DNA of 6,165 nucleotides from Rhizobiaceae bacterium (GTDB taxonomy: Bacteria; Pseudomonadota; Alphaproteobacteria; Rhizobiales; Rhizobiaceae). Made by a program: the position numbers and the translations under genes. The stretch covers positions 1 to 6,165 of the forward strand of contig CAJYRE010000093.1 in NCBI GenBank assembly GCA_913776675.1, given 5' to 3'. Below are positions 6,127 to 6,165 of the stretch, piece after piece. Position 1 is the stretch's first letter. Each line of letters opens with the position of its first letter. The notes beneath the pieces are model-generated. The model saw only the letters and a list, made by a program, of their open reading frames with translations. It did no database searches and was not told the DNA's origin.

Positions 6127-6165
6127 CGACTCCGCGCCCGGCGCCGGTACCTGGGTACACCTCTA
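6119..6165 (+). CDS. Possible fragment: C-terminal end of a histidine-kinase ATPase domain
   Basis: Read on the + strand from 6119, the last bases give [15 protein letters not shown] and run off the window. SAPGAGTxV closely matches the conserved G-rich segment near the end of HATPase_c domains of sensor kinases (typically S-x-P-G-x-G-T-x-V/F). Third positions are almost all G or C, more so than in the neighbouring genes. It begins abruptly where the ABC exporter stops resembling its family. Only 15 residues are available, so the family call is tentative; if right, it is foreign to this locus and not an expressed gene here. Confidence 0.4.

Noticed and set aside
6146..6157. Inverted repeat GTACC-TG-GGTAC near the right edge as a transposon end
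   Set aside because: Five-base arms with a 2-nt loop are too short, and the same bases are explained by the histidine-kinase-like reading frame; no transposase or target duplication is visible.

Overview
The window reads as chromosomal DNA of an alphaproteobacterium of the order Hyphomicrobiales (Rhizobiales), most plausibly Brucella/Ochrobactrum-like. The basis is the moderately high GC, the style of the proteins, and the remembered arrangement suhB – MotA/ExbB-type channel – OmpA/MotB-type protein in that order. The genus is an inference, not a measurement.

Layout. 1-81 is a short leader with a small hairpin and a ribosome binding site. 82-882 (+) is an inositol-monophosphatase-family protein (SuhB). 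883-1069 is a regulatory gap with a near-consensus sigma-70 promoter (TTGACT, 17 bp, TATAAA) lying inside a 40-bp imperfect palindrome. 1070-2077 (+) and 2080-3111 (+) are a tightly coupled two-gene unit, 2 nt apart: a four-helix MotA/TolQ/ExbB proton-channel protein and a MotB/OmpA-type stator partner with one membrane helix, a long coiled coil and a peptidoglycan-binding domain. 3112-3202 is a 91-nt gap with a weak hairpin. 3203-4852 (+) is a FAD-dependent oxidoreductase of the fumarate reductase/ketosteroid dehydrogenase flavoprotein superfamily. Convergent to it, with only 5 nt between the stop codons, is the 3' two-thirds of an ABC exporter with fused membrane and ATPase domains (4858 to about 6117, -).

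How the genes work together. The channel and OmpA/MotB pair should form one envelope complex in which ion flow through the inner membrane drives a peptidoglycan-anchored partner. It has no flagellar, Tol, Ton or Zorya companion genes here. SuhB, the flavoprotein and the exporter look like independent housekeeping or accessory functions with no visible shared pathway.

The right edge is abnormal. The exporter reading frame stops resembling its family near 6117. The last ~47 bases, read on the + strand, instead encode a peptide like the C-terminal end of a histidine-kinase ATPase domain. This looks like a junction, either an assembly or cloning chimera or a real rearrangement. I found no tRNA, rRNA, CRISPR array or complete mobile element. 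The most unusual items are the promoter-in-palindrome, the stand-alone envelope motor pair and the edge junction.
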